From: Marinobacter sp. CHS3-4
GTDB lineage: Bacteria > Pseudomonadota > Gammaproteobacteria > Pseudomonadales > Oleiphilaceae
Assembly: GCF_030053415.1 (NCBI RefSeq)
Contig: NZ_JASGBJ010000002.1
Coordinates: forward strand, 186,001 to 250,000
Direction of reading: 5' to 3'
DNA length: 64,000 nt
Below the pieces are notes generated by a model that worked only from the letters and a program-made list of their open reading frames with translations, did no database searches and was not told the DNA's origin. Both the position numbers and the translations under genes were made by a program. This document shows, piece after piece, positions 36,979 to 46,983 of the stretch. Every line of letters begins with the position of its first letter. Position 1 is the stretch's first letter.

Positions 36979-39900
36979 TCAGTAAAGGTAAACAGAGCCT
37001 GCATTCGACGCAGAATTGTCAGATTGATCACCGTTAATTCCTGTGGCATTGCTATCTTCCCGGTTTGCAGAAACAGCGAGCACCCCGCCATTAGCAGACA
37101 GAACGACATCAGACTCGGCCGTGCCGAAAAAATCCCCTTCCTCGGTATTACTTGCTTTTACGTAAACATTCTGTGACCAGGCGCCATCTGTTAGTCTGAA
37201 CAAATAAACAGCACCGGAACCGGAGGCAGAGCTATCGAGTTGATCTCCGTTAAGTCCAATCGAACTGCTATTGTCGCGGGCACCGACGGCCAGCGATTTT
37301 CCGTCGGCGGACAAGGCAACATTTAATCCAAACTGTCGGGAATTTGTGGTGCTGGCTTTGATATAAGCTTGATCAGACCAGATTCCACCCACTCGATTGA
37401 ACATATAAACTGCACCGCTGCCGTATAGATCATTGTTGAATTGGTCACCATTCACTCCAGTGGAACTGCTTTTTTCAAAGGCAGCTCCAACAGCTAAGGT
37501 CTTGCCATCACCAGAAAGCGAGAGATCGACACCAAAGCGATCAGAAGGGTCGGTATTGCTTGCTTTGATGTACGCTTCTTGTGTCCATGTTTCTCCATCG
37601 CGACTGAATACGTAAACAGCGCCAGAGTCGGGTGCATCAATGTTGTTTTGATCACCATTTACGAGCACTGCACCGCTATCTTCTCCACTTGCGGCAACCG
37701 CCAATATATTGCCATCCGCGGACAACGACAGCTCCCGGCCAAAGAAATCCTGAGAGTCGGTATTGCTGGCCTTTACATAGGCTTGTTGGGACCAGACACT
37801 ATTTTCTAAGGTAAAGACCCAGACGGCGCCAGAGTCCGGAGCCAGGTTATTGGTATCGTCGCCATTGACTCCAGTAGATCCGCTTTCCTCTTCCGACCCG
37901 CCAATAGCCAAGGTTGTCCCATCGGACGACAACGCCACGCTTTCACCGAAGAATAAAGGGCGCCCCGAACTAGCTTTGACATAGGCTTGCTGACTCCAAA
38001 TCCCTCCAATTCGGTTGAAGATATAAACCGCACCTAACGCCTCTGATCCACTAGCGTTAATCGACTCATCACCGTTGACGCCAGTCGCAGTACTCAGTTC
38101 CCTGGGCGCTCCAACTGCAAGTGTGTCCCCGTCCGCCGACAACGTTACGCTGTAACCAAATTGGTCCAGAGCATCGGTATTACTTGCTTTGATATAAGCC
38201 GGTGCTAGCCACTCGCCGGCATCATCACGGGTGAAAACATAGACAGCTCCCGAATTTGAAGCACTGTTGTCGGCTGGGTTACCGTAAGCGCCCGTCGCAC
38301 TACTGTCTTCGCGGCTTGCGCCAACCGCCAGCGTCGTACCATCAGCAGAAATCGCCAAACTGCTGCCAAATGTATCGTTTGCATCGGTAGCGCTGGGTTT
38401 TAAATACTCTGGGATTCGGTTTATTCCAAAGTCATACTCGAAAGTCATGGATGCGCTGAGACCAGTAACCGTATCCAATACTTCAACGGTAGCTTGATTG
38501 AAGTCCGCAGGAATCGTCAGACTCTGTGTGTCCGCGTCAATAGCAGTTAGCGTGGGCGTGCCACCTACAACATCGACGAGCTGGAACTCAAAGTTTGGGG
38601 TCACATTGATCCAGCGAAGACGAGCATTGATCGTCAGAACGGTGTCTGCAACTACAGGTTGAAGCAGGTCTGCCGGTTGGGCGGCCTCGGGCACTCGTAG
38701 CAATACTTCCGGGACAATATCCGTAAACCCGGTGGCATCGAAGGTACCGGATATGGAGTCAACACAGCCTTCCACGCTTGAGAGGCAACCCCGATCATCC
38801 GCCAAAGAAATGCTTACCGTGTGCGTACCCGAACGTTTAGGCGTCGCATAATAGACGCGATAGAGCCCCTGGGTCTGCGCCAGCGCATCAGCCTGAACCT
38901 GGGCCAGCTGAGCTGACAGCTCGGAGGTGTCGGCCGCACTGGCAATCCGGTCGCTGCTGCCGGTAAGCGCTGCCAAGGTTCGAACGTCTACCAGCTCACC
39001 AATTGAAATAGCAAACAGATCTTTGCCGGCCACGGCTGCTTGAGCTTGGCCTTCAGTGGCAAGGCCGGATGTGTCTTCCCCGTCAGAAATCAGTATGCCA
39101 TAGCCAAACTGGGCGTTGTCCAAGCGGAAGAAGTTGTTGACTCTATCCATTGCAGTGACGACAGCACCATAAAGGTTGGTGGAATTACCGCGTTCCAAAA
39201 GGCTCTCAGGGATGGTATCTATGGCAGCATTGAGTACGCTGTTATTGGAGCTGAAGGTCTGCACCTGAGTCACCGCACTATCAAAAGTAAAGATCGCAAT
39301 TTCCTGGTTGTCCGGTTTGGCTGCGACGACCGCTTTGGCGGCATCCTTGAGAGCGACGATGTCGGCTGGCAGCAATGAGGTTGAAATATCCAGAATTAAT
39401 ACTGATTGCAGGGCCAGATTAGCATCGCCCACCTGCTCTGCATCCACAAAGGATTCCAGTGGATTCACAGCTGTGCCATTTTCCAGCACGATGAAGTCTC
39501 CACCGGCCAGGTCGGAAAGGGGCAAACCGCTACCTAAATCCGTCACACGCAGGCTTCCCACCACTACTGATGGGGCTTCCTGGGAAATACCGTAGTCGGT
39601 AAGGGTAAAGCCGTCGCTGCCCAAGCATGTTAGTTGCACATTGGCCACATCAGCGTTTGAAACTGTCCCTGTAGCGTTGCTCAATGAGCAGGTGTCCGTA
39701 GAGGACTGGGAGTCGATGCTGACGACGTAGCCGTCACCATCCAGAAGTGTCTCGGTAAAGTTGAAGCTGGTGTCTCCGGCGTTAATGGTGACCATAGCAC
39801 TGCCGTTCAGGGCAAGGGTATAGCTGCCATTGGTCAAATCGCTGACCGATCCGCTGACAGAAAAATTGGACAGTGTCGAACAACTCACGCTTACGTCGGT

Positions 39901-40473
39901 GACATCTGCGCTAGAAACACTCCCACTCTCGTTGGCTAGAATACAGATTTGATCTGAGGGCTGGCTCGCAATACTCACGGAGTAACCGGCACCATCATTC
40001 AGTTCGGCAGAAAATGTAAAGTTGCCATCTGCGCTTACTATCAAGTCGTCAGCGCCGTTATTCTGGAGGATCAAAGTTCCTGACAGTCCGGAAACACTTC
40101 CCCCAACGCTGACTTTCGGTGAAGAGTTCGTCTCACAGTTAATCAGAATATTGCTGACGTCTGCGCCCGATATGGAACCTGAACCGTTGGTGACTGTGCA
40201 GGTTTGCCCGGTTGGTTCCGTCAAAACAGTGATGTTGTAACTTGTGCCATCTGCGACGCTGGCCATGATGGTAAACTCAGAATTATCGCTAACTGTGAGA
40301 TTCTCCGACCCATCGTACTGCAACGTCACCATGCCAGTTGCACCGGCGAGCGTTCCCGTGATCGAAAAAGTCTGCGCGGAAGGGCTTCCGCCATCATCGC
40401 CACCGCCACAGGCGATCAAAGAAAGAGAAAATAAACTAGTTAATAGAAACTTCAAAGCGGTGGTCAAATGCAC
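36979..40473 (-). CDS. Large lipoprotein with VWA domain and FG-GAP repeats
   Basis: The 1164-residue protein starts at GTG 40473 with GAAGGGA upstream. A lipobox LIAC places Cys22 as the lipid anchor, followed by GGGDDGG. Residues about 30-310 contain three or four Ig-like repeats with paired Cys. A von Willebrand A domain follows (about 320-560) with MIDAS motif DISTS and a later DGEDTSG. The C-terminal half has about seven FG-GAP-like blades (FGxxVALSADGxTLAVGAxxE ... SGAVYVF), which form an integrin-alpha-like propeller. It is a probable surface adhesion or binding protein; no secretion partner is adjacent. Confidence 0.85.
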   Translation of the reverse strand: MHLTTALKFLLTSLFSLSLIACGGGDDGGSPSAQTFSITGTLAGATGMVTLQYDGSENLTVSDNSEFTIMASVADGTSYNITVLTEPTGQTCTVTNGSGSISGADVSNILINCETNSSPKVSVGGSVSGLSGTLILQNNGADDLIVSADGNFTFSAELNDGAGYSVSIASQPSDQICILANESGSVSSADVTDVSVSCSTLSNFSVSGSVSDLTNGSYTLALNGSAMVTINAGDTSFNFTETLLDGDGYVVSIDSQSSTDTCSLSNATGTVSNADVANVQLTCLGSDGFTLTDYGISQEAPSVVVGSLRVTDLGSGLPLSDLAGGDFIVLENGTAVNPLESFVDAEQVGDANLALQSVLILDISTSLLPADIVALKDAAKAVVAAKPDNQEIAIFTFDSAVTQVQTFSSNNSVLNAAIDTIPESLLERGNSTNLYGAVVTAMDRVNNFFRLDNAQFGYGILISDGEDTSGLATEGQAQAAVAGKDLFAISIGELVDVRTLAALTGSSDRIASAADTSELSAQLAQVQADALAQTQGLYRVYYATPKRSGTHTVSISLADDRGCLSSVEGCVDSISGTFDATGFTDIVPEVLLRVPEAAQPADLLQPVVADTVLTINARLRWINVTPNFEFQLVDVVGGTPTLTAIDADTQSLTIPADFNQATVEVLDTVTGLSASMTFEYDFGINRIPEYLKPSATDANDTFGSSLAISADGTTLAVGASREDSSATGAYGNPADNSASNSGAVYVFTRDDAGEWLAPAYIKASNTDALDQFGYSVTLSADGDTLAVGAPRELSTATGVNGDESINASGSEALGAVYIFNRIGGIWSQQAYVKASSGRPLFFGESVALSSDGTTLAIGGSEEESGSTGVNGDDTNNLAPDSGAVWVFTLENSVWSQQAYVKASNTDSQDFFGRELSLSADGNILAVAASGEDSGAVLVNGDQNNIDAPDSGAVYVFSRDGETWTQEAYIKASNTDPSDRFGVDLSLSGDGKTLAVGAAFEKSSSTGVNGDQFNNDLYGSGAVYMFNRVGGIWSDQAYIKASTTNSRQFGLNVALSADGKSLAVGARDNSSSIGLNGDQLDSSASGSGAVYLFRLTDGAWSQNVYVKASNTEEGDFFGTAESDVVLSANGGVLAVSANREDSNATGINGDQSDNSASNAGSVYLY

Positions 40474-41312
40474 GGAGAGTCCCTTCAGTGTGAATTTCCA
40501 ATCAAAATATGGCCAACCAAAGAAAGCAATTGGCGGGCCAACTAGAAAAAACGACTACGTTATCAGGCTGGGACTGAAGAAATCTGGGTATTAGTCAGTG
40601 AATAAGGTGTAAAAAGAACTGACGGCAAGTATCCGATGTGGGCAAAAGCTTAAACCAGCTCTCAAAGCGCCCCATCACTGATCACGCGCATGTTTGCGGA
40701 AAACTACACGATAACGATTCGCTCGCGCTCAGGCTTTATGCGCGATTTCAATTACTGAAAGTTCGCTTTTTTTAGAAAGCGGTTCAAAAGAGGCTAATCT
40801 CTGTGAGCCCAAAAAATAGGGAACGTGAAATCTGAGCCCATCCAACAATGACGTGATTCGTTCGGCCAGTTTATTGTTGATTGACTAAAAGCCTTGGGTA
40901 GAAGAATTTTTAAGCTTCAACATTTGGAAAATGTTATCGGTAGAACCACACCACCATTCATGTCATTTGTGACGAGTGTGAATTGATCGCTAGTTTCCAG
41001 AAAAAATAATTATCTCCTAAGTTCCCTTCTCCCATCCTGCTTGTATCTTTTTTCGTTTTGTAGTTTTCTTGACCAACGTTAGATCGCTATCGAGAACGTG
41101 AATCTCATCGGATCGAGATTTTGGGTCCACATAGGGACAGGAACGCTCATACTTGTGTCGCATAATGCACGCTTTCTGGGCTAACCCTCTCCACGAGTAC
41201 GAACCTCTCGCTCTTCAGATTTGAATCATCATTCTTCTCCGCGGTTTGTTAACGTGTAAAAGCAGAATGCGCTGATTTTTTTTAAACTGTGTATCTAAAC
41301 TGGAGAGCTACT
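40474..41312. other. Long AT-rich intergenic region
   Basis: About 840 bases between the VWA lipoprotein and the next small gene. I see only short frames without ribosome sites. The region should hold the promoter for the small membrane protein and could hold a decayed gene or small RNA, but nothing can be supported. Confidence 0.5.
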
Positions 41313-41606
41313 GTGAAAGAGTCGATTCGTGCTTTAATCTTGGGAATTCTTGTGTTCGTTTTTCCCTTTTTTGCAAATGCATCAAATGCTTATCTCGATG
41401 CGCCAGCAACCGATCCTACATCCGAACAATATAGCGAAGTGACCTCCCCAGCATCGCTGGATCTCGAAGAACTTCAGGCATTGGAAGCTGCGGAAATGGC
41501 AACCGGATCCGAGGCAGAACAGATCGTGGCAGGAGACGAAAGAACCGGCATTATGGTCGCTGGTGTGCTACTTTTCGTTGGCTTGATGACCCTTCTCTGG
41601 GCTTGA
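41313..41606 (+). CDS. Small exported protein with C-terminal membrane helix (PA2779-like)
   Basis: GTG 41313 with GGAG eight bases upstream gives 97 residues. A signal peptide (ALILGILVFVFPFFANA) is followed by an acidic linker and a C-terminal hydrophobic helix (GIMVAGVLLFVGLMTLLWA). It precedes a C39-type peptidase, the arrangement known for PA2779/PA2778-like pairs. The C-terminal AGDERTGIMVAGVLL resembles AGRDDSGLIALYVVL of the small protein at 56118-56426, so the two are probably related. Confidence 0.7.
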   Translation: MKESIRALILGILVFVFPFFANASNAYLDAPATDPTSEQYSEVTSPASLDLEELQALEAAEMATGSEAEQIVAGDERTGIMVAGVLLFVGLMTLLWA

Positions 41607-41671
41607 TACAGCCTGTCAGGCGGGCAGACTGACAGCCTCAGCCAAGCTTTAAACTTGCAAAGCGATTAAAT

Positions 41672-42304
41672 GTGAAATTCGAATCCAGGCTCTCAGCCTT
41701 TTGTTGCTCCCTACTCCTAACGGCGCTGTCTGGCTGTTCAATCCTGAGCACTCAGCAGATTGAACAGTCGGATCCAGCAAATTTTTCGGTTCGGAACAGA
41801 CTGCAGGCAACGGAGCAATTAGAAAGCTACAGTTGTGGCTCGGCAGCTCTGTCTTCAGTCGTCAATTACTGGTCGTCTCCAGATGGCAAACAGCTCACTG
41901 AAGAGGAAATCCTTTCAAACTTTCCCCCACGCGATACCGATGCTGGTTACAGTCTGGGTGAGTTAAAAGCCATTGCCAAATCACAAGGATTTCGGGCATT
42001 CAGCTTTCAGTCTGATCTTAAATTTCTCAAAGGCCAGCTTGAGAAAAAAAGGCCAATCATCGTAGTCCTACGACTAAAACAGAAAATACCTGTTTTTAAA
42101 TTTCTCCATTATTTACCCATCACTGGGAGCCTTGCCGAATGGCTTCTCGATGACTACGAACATATGGTTGTCGTGGTGGGGCTAGACGAAAAAGGGGTGC
42201 AAGTAATGGACCCCGCTGACGGAGAGTTTGTCGCTTTTAGAATTGAGGAATTCAATCAAAGCTGGGAGGCGCTAGGCAATCCCATTCTTCTCGTATCGCG
42301 TTAA
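41672..42304 (+). CDS. C39-family cysteine peptidase lipoprotein (PA2778-like)
   Basis: The 210-residue protein has a signal peptide and lipobox LSGC with Cys22 lipidated. The peptidase core has the active-site Cys55 in SYSCGSAALSS, His164 in YEHMVVVVG and Asp180 in VMDPADG, matching the C39 triad of bacteriocin-processing peptidases. It probably acts at the periplasmic face of the envelope. Start is GTG 41672 with a poor ribosome site. The gene forms a unit with the upstream small membrane protein. Confidence 0.85.
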   Translation: MKFESRLSAFCCSLLLTALSGCSILSTQQIEQSDPANFSVRNRLQATEQLESYSCGSAALSSVVNYWSSPDGKQLTEEEILSNFPPRDTDAGYSLGELKAIAKSQGFRAFSFQSDLKFLKGQLEKKRPIIVVLRLKQKIPVFKFLHYLPITGSLAEWLLDDYEHMVVVVGLDEKGVQVMDPADGEFVAFRIEEFNQSWEALGNPILLVSR

Positions 42305-42444
42305 GGCCCCAACTACAAAAGCACGCTTTCTATTCAAACGAATTGAGCTTTTCCGCTATCTCGAAATAATCGTTCACTGTCGATGATGATTAATAATTTG
42401 ATTAGCCGCGGCATATCACCCGGCTCGAAACATCATTGATAGAC

Positions 42445-45147
42445 TCAAGACCCAGACTCTATCTTGACATTGAGCCCCTCCAATTGCTCCTTGGCTAACG
42501 GGATTATGCTCTCAAGCTCAGATGAGAGTATTCCCTCTCTTTTCATCTTCTGCAGAATTTCGAGCACCTTCTCTAGAGGCAACTTTGCCTGCGCCCAATC
42601 CTCTTCAGCCTTATTTAGTTGAGAAAGCTTAAAATGAGAGAACATAAGAGCCCGCTGAAACTGAATGTTATGTGGCTCGAGCTCGACCAGTTTGCGAGCA
42701 ATGGCCGTCCCCCTCGCGAAAGCGCTTTTTGCAGACTCAATTTCGTCTTTCATTAGCCCTAATTCGCCAACACTGTTGTAAATAAGAGATTGGTCGTTCA
42801 GAAACTCGAGGTTTTGAGGCTCGCGCTCAACTAACTTCTGGCTTATAGAGATACCCTCATCAAAAGCGCGTTGAGCCATCTGGATATCGCCAAATTGCAG
42901 ATGCAGGCGCCCGAGGCGAAAATGCGAAACCCATACGATGCGCTGAAAAATGTTATTTTCGGGCTCGAGCGAGACCAATTTCTCTCCAATAAGTAAAGAA
43001 TCTTTGTAGGCGTTTTTTGCCGCTGCGAAGTCTTCCCGGTCTTCCGCAAGGGACCCAGAATCTTGATGAGATACCGCAAGATTGTGCAAGTAATTGACCT
43101 TAATAGGATTGAGGCTAACCAGTTTCTTAAAAATGGCCATAGCTTCCTGATGGGCGCGCTGGGCCGCCTCGATATCACCTTGATGAGAAGCAAGATCGGA
43201 AAGCCTTCCGAGAGCTGAAGAAAGATTGTTCATCCATTCAACATTAGTTGGGTCAAGGTCGACCAGTTTCTTAAAAATGGCCACGCCCTCCGCGTAGGAT
43301 CGTTGAGCCTCATCATTGGCGCCGCGACGCAAGGCTAAGTCTCCCACTTTGAGGTAACTTGAAGAGAGACTGCTCAGAAATTCGGTGTTCTGGGGATCGA
43401 ACGCGACCTGTTTCTGGTCAATAGATAGGCTCTCCGCAAATGCACGTTCCGCGCCGTCGAGGTCACCGCGACGGCGCGCCAGGTCTCCGAGCCTGTCATG
43501 AGAGTTGGCGAGGTCCCTCATGTACTGGGTGTTCTGGGGATCGAGCATGACCAGTTTCTGGACAATAGATAGGCTCTCCGCAAATGCACGTTCCGCGCCG
43601 TCGAGGTCACCGCGACGGAGCGCCAGGTCTCCGAGCCTGTCATGAGAGTTGGAGAGGTCCCTCATGTACTGGGTGTTCTGGGGATCGAGCGCAGCCACTT
43701 TCTGGTGAATAGATAGGTTCTCCGCGAAAGCACGTTTCGCAGCCTCAATATCGCCCTCACTAATAGCGAGGTTGCCAAGCCTGTTCAAGGTGACCGCAAG
43801 GAAGCTCATGTCTCGGGTATTTTGTGGATTGAGCTCTACCAGCTTCTGTCGCAAAACCAAGGTTTCTTCGAAGGCCTTTCGGGCAGAATCGCGATCACCC
43901 TGGCGGACGGCGAGGTCGCCCAGTTCACGCTTGATGACGGCGATATTCCTCTTAAAGCTTGTGTTTTTGGGAAAGCGAGCGGCCAAACTTTCGTAAATAG
44001 CGAGAGATTCCTCCAACATCAATTTCGCACTGCCCAGATCGGACTCGCCACTGCTTAATATAGCAGCGGCTTTTTTACCCAATGCATATGCCTGCTCTAT
44101 ACGGTCCTCACCATGCGAGCCGTGGTTTTGACCCTGCTCTCTCAACACAGATAGCAAAGAGTCGATTTCACGGATTAACATCAGGCGCTGCTTTGAAGGC
44201 ACATATGTGTCTAGTGCACTGCGTAGATCTACGTTCATGAAACTGAGATTTTGCCGTACAGTGGCAAGAAGATCTTCCGCACGCTCTCGCTGAATCTCAG
44301 CCTCGCGCCTCTGTTGTTCAGCCACAAATCCTGCACTAACAGCCAAAACCGCCAGGCACGCGACCCCCGCCAACCACTGGCGCAGGCGTTTGGCCCGTCG
44401 CTTTTCTTTGTTAAGTTGATGCACTTTATCCCGCTGGGTCAGTTCGCCCAGGGGCACACCAATAATGCCGGCGATGATTTTCAGCAGCATCAGGTTTAGT
44501 TGCTGCTCGTAGGCGTCGACTTTCTTTTTGATGTCACTGGAGGGTAGACCAGAGAGTTTGAGTGCCTGGCGGTAGGCCTCAGGTGTGGTCCATCCTTGTT
44601 GGAGCATGTCGTTATCGGCCACACGAAAATCCGCCGCAATCGGCTCGGCCAGCTTTTCAGTGGGTTTCCCATCCACATACTCGCGCTGTAGGGGTAGGGG
44701 GAAGCATTCGTCGGCGGCGGAGAAACCGCTGGATTGCTTGCCTAGGTCATGACCGGCGTTGGGTTCACCATCGATGATGGCAGCCAAAATTCTGTCGGAG
44801 CGTCCCAGCCTTTTGAAATAATCGATCTCATCGGCCACGTATGTGGACTCAACTGCGCGAGGCGTGCACAGCACGATCAGGCACTGAGAATCATCGAGTG
44901 CCCGTGTGATGGCACCTTCAAGATTGGCATCCGCAGGCAGCTCCTCTTCGTCCCTAAACATCGGGAAAATTCGCTGGGGAACCGTACCGCCGCCCGGCAG
45001 CGGCTGCCCTACAAGATCCTCTGGGATTTCATAAGTTTCAATAGCCTGGTGCAGCCAAGTTGCCCACTGACGCCCTTCCTCGCGGTTATCTGCGTGACGA
45101 TATGAGATAAAAGCCAGATAACGGAGCCCAATATTTTGTTTTATCAT
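42445..45147 (-). CDS. Membrane-anchored TIR-TPR protein
   Basis: The 900-residue protein has an N-terminal TIR domain (about residues 8-160) with AFISYRHAD, the BB-loop-like FRDEEELPA and STYVADEIDYF, where Glu107 is at the place of the NAD-hydrolase catalytic Glu. A linker to about 240, a single membrane helix at about 257-277 and then about twelve TPR units of 48 residues fill the rest. TIR domains of this kind cleave NAD or make cyclic ADP-ribose-type signals in bacterial immunity. It is the last gene of the minus-strand MCE/RyR operon (72 bases after the auxiliary lipoprotein). Its TIR-membrane module matches the gene at 50297-53785. Confidence 0.87.
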   Translation of the reverse strand: MIKQNIGLRYLAFISYRHADNREEGRQWATWLHQAIETYEIPEDLVGQPLPGGGTVPQRIFPMFRDEEELPADANLEGAITRALDDSQCLIVLCTPRAVESTYVADEIDYFKRLGRSDRILAAIIDGEPNAGHDLGKQSSGFSAADECFPLPLQREYVDGKPTEKLAEPIAADFRVADNDMLQQGWTTPEAYRQALKLSGLPSSDIKKKVDAYEQQLNLMLLKIIAGIIGVPLGELTQRDKVHQLNKEKRRAKRLRQWLAGVACLAVLAVSAGFVAEQQRREAEIQRERAEDLLATVRQNLSFMNVDLRSALDTYVPSKQRLMLIREIDSLLSVLREQGQNHGSHGEDRIEQAYALGKKAAAILSSGESDLGSAKLMLEESLAIYESLAARFPKNTSFKRNIAVIKRELGDLAVRQGDRDSARKAFEETLVLRQKLVELNPQNTRDMSFLAVTLNRLGNLAISEGDIEAAKRAFAENLSIHQKVAALDPQNTQYMRDLSNSHDRLGDLALRRGDLDGAERAFAESLSIVQKLVMLDPQNTQYMRDLANSHDRLGDLARRRGDLDGAERAFAESLSIDQKQVAFDPQNTEFLSSLSSSYLKVGDLALRRGANDEAQRSYAEGVAIFKKLVDLDPTNVEWMNNLSSALGRLSDLASHQGDIEAAQRAHQEAMAIFKKLVSLNPIKVNYLHNLAVSHQDSGSLAEDREDFAAAKNAYKDSLLIGEKLVSLEPENNIFQRIVWVSHFRLGRLHLQFGDIQMAQRAFDEGISISQKLVEREPQNLEFLNDQSLIYNSVGELGLMKDEIESAKSAFARGTAIARKLVELEPHNIQFQRALMFSHFKLSQLNKAEEDWAQAKLPLEKVLEILQKMKREGILSSELESIIPLAKEQLEGLNVKIESGS
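43405..43836 (-). repeat. Three 144-bp tandem repeats inside the TPR coding region
   Basis: The CAATAGATAGG-type unit recurs at 43419, 43563 and 43707, exactly 144 bases (48 codons) apart. Units one and two differ at only two positions over about 128 bases; the third is more diverged. This indicates recent expansion of the sensor. Confidence 0.88.
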
Positions 45148-45219
45148 CCCAAAGGCCCTCTAATGTAGTCTCCTTGAATTACTGACTACCGACCTCGAAG
45201 GTGCGAGACAAATCGAAAA

Positions 45220-45891
45220 TCAACGATTGAGCTCTGCCCGAATATCTTCTGCAATTGAAGAGACAATTTTAAAAGCGAGTTCATTGATTGCCCTGCCGCT
45301 CGATTTTATGATCTTTTCGGTTTCTACCTTCTTGTCTGCGTCGACTATATGTTCGCGAAACAGGATCTCCCCGCCGGATATTTCCTTATTTTCCGTAGAA
45401 TCAATAAGCGAATATTCTGCAATTGCAAAGAATTCAAGCGTGTTCTTCTTTTCACTTTCCTTTACCAGCTCAAACTTCCTAAGGCTGGTTTTGAGTTGCA
45501 TTGAACCGACAGCCCCTGAGGCCCCCCTCACAACTGATGTGGCAAGACCTGACTGCTGAAGTCCAAAAAATAGGGCTTCTTCAAGTGTATTTTGTGGCGG
45601 ACTCTCGAATCTGGCGTTTTGCAAAACGCGCACTTCGACAACATCACCTTTTGTGACGCTGACAATTTCGACGGATCCGGCGAGCCGTCCTTCTGCCTGA
45701 ACATGTCGAACCGAAAGTGAATCGAAAACGGGTTGGTTAAAAAAAACATTTTCCTCGATGTTGACCTCGAGCCGGTAAACTTTCTCGGGGGCCTTTGCCT
45801 TGAATGCGCAACCAGAAACCAGAATAATTATAAAAAAGACCGCGGCCCGTCGGTAAATAGTTCGAAAATAATTGGAGTGCCTACCGTTCAT
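45220..45891 (-). CDS. ABC transport auxiliary lipoprotein (PqiC/ABC_trans_aux-like)
   Basis: Starting at ATG 45891, behind AAGGGAG and overlapping the MCE stop by 11 bases, the 223-residue protein has a signal peptide and lipobox VSGC with a lipid-anchored Cys at about residue 28. The mature domain (KVYRLEVNI, SLSVRHVQAEGR, FFGLQQSGLATSVV, SLRKFELVKES) follows the pattern of ABC-type auxiliary outer-membrane lipoproteins that accompany MCE transporters such as PqiC. It probably completes the envelope end of this MCE system. Confidence 0.78.
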   Translation of the reverse strand: MNGRHSNYFRTIYRRAAVFFIIILVSGCAFKAKAPEKVYRLEVNIEENVFFNQPVFDSLSVRHVQAEGRLAGSVEIVSVTKGDVVEVRVLQNARFESPPQNTLEEALFFGLQQSGLATSVVRGASGAVGSMQLKTSLRKFELVKESEKKNTLEFFAIAEYSLIDSTENKEISGGEILFREHIVDADKKVETEKIIKSSGRAINELAFKIVSSIAEDIRAELNR

Positions 45892-46963
45892 AATCGTCTC
45901 CCTTACCTGATACAAAACCATATGGATCACGCTTAAGCCGTCTCGATATTTCAGAAAGGTTTCGAGTCGTCGCCAGCAGATTCTCAATGACTACGATTGA
46001 CTGATTCGAGCTGGTAGAAACGAGGTCCTGGAAGTCAATTATGGATTTCTTCATGCTTTCGATTGTTTGAGGATCAAGAAGTAGGTCAAGCCTGTTGTTC
46101 AAATCCTGCCTGAGCGCCTTCACCTCCGGAGAAAGCGCCTCTATTGACTCATTACTGGTTAAAACCATTCTGTCGATATTAGAGAGAGAGCCCTCGACGG
46201 CCGTTGGTAGCTGATTCAGGCGCGAAATGAGAACTTCGAGTTCAGGCCCTATTCTTGAAATAGAGCCATCAACCGTCGAAGTTGTGCCTGCCAACGTGTC
46301 CATTATGTTATTGGCTTTAAATATTGTTGACCTCGCCAGACAAAGAATCTCGTCCATCTGATCAACCAGGCCGCCTATATCACCCTTATCTGCCTCGACC
46401 TTCCACGCTTCCCTGATACAAGCGCTTGAGATATTAGCGCCCCCAACGTTCTGCTCATTCGCTACCGGACACTCTAACGGAGGCTTTATATCTTCTGCCC
46501 GAGCGCGTGTGGAGCAGCTTTGAATTTCCGGGCTCATTTCCTTTTTGCTGTCTTCTGTTTTTTGCTGCACCAATTCTAGTCGTGCCAGAGTAATCGGCGA
46601 AGGCCTGAAGACGCGCACCCTGGCGTTTTCCTCGTCAAGCGATACTGGCGAACTCAAGTTAAAGTCCACCCTGAACATAGGATTTGATGCATCTAAATAT
46701 CGCTCGCCATCGTCCGTAGTTTCATTGCGTGGATTGAAGATTGATACTTTGTTTACCGCTCCAACCTCCCGACCGGCAAGCATTATGATGCTACCTGGCT
46801 GGATGCCATCGACAGATCTTAGATAGGTGTGCAGCGACGGCCCCTCATAATTCTCACCATCGAGCCAATAAGAGAACGCTGTCGCAACTGCAAGAATCAC
46901 CAGCGATACCGCAACTCCTGCGACTCGATTCTGGGCTTTTAGCCGATCTTCCCACCTACTCAT
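45881..46963 (-). CDS. MCE (MlaD-type) substrate-binding membrane protein
   Basis: The 360-residue protein has one N-terminal membrane helix (about 14-34) and an MCE domain (about 38-140) with YLRSVDGIQPGSIIMLAGREVGAV. The long remainder is helical, with LEVLISRLNQLPTAVEGSLS and similar repeats, as in tube-forming MCE proteins. MCE proteins carry phospholipids or other hydrophobic molecules across the periplasm. It lies 20 bases after the ATPase gene. An insert with four Cys (about 150-190) is unusual for MlaD. Confidence 0.85.
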   Translation of the reverse strand: MSRWEDRLKAQNRVAGVAVSLVILAVATAFSYWLDGENYEGPSLHTYLRSVDGIQPGSIIMLAGREVGAVNKVSIFNPRNETTDDGERYLDASNPMFRVDFNLSSPVSLDEENARVRVFRPSPITLARLELVQQKTEDSKKEMSPEIQSCSTRARAEDIKPPLECPVANEQNVGGANISSACIREAWKVEADKGDIGGLVDQMDEILCLARSTIFKANNIMDTLAGTTSTVDGSISRIGPELEVLISRLNQLPTAVEGSLSNIDRMVLTSNESIEALSPEVKALRQDLNNRLDLLLDPQTIESMKKSIIDFQDLVSTSSNQSIVVIENLLATTRNLSEISRRLKRDPYGFVSGKGDDYER

Positions 46964-46983
46964 AGTGAGGCTCCGAGAAATAT

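Noticed and set aside
36721..37176. 151-codon plus-strand frame near the VWA gene
   Set aside because: Half is antisense to the FG-GAP coding region and no domain or ribosome site is seen.
43405..43836. CRISPR-like spaced repeats
   Set aside because: Units are 144 bases, contiguous and in coding register with TPR repeats; no spacers.
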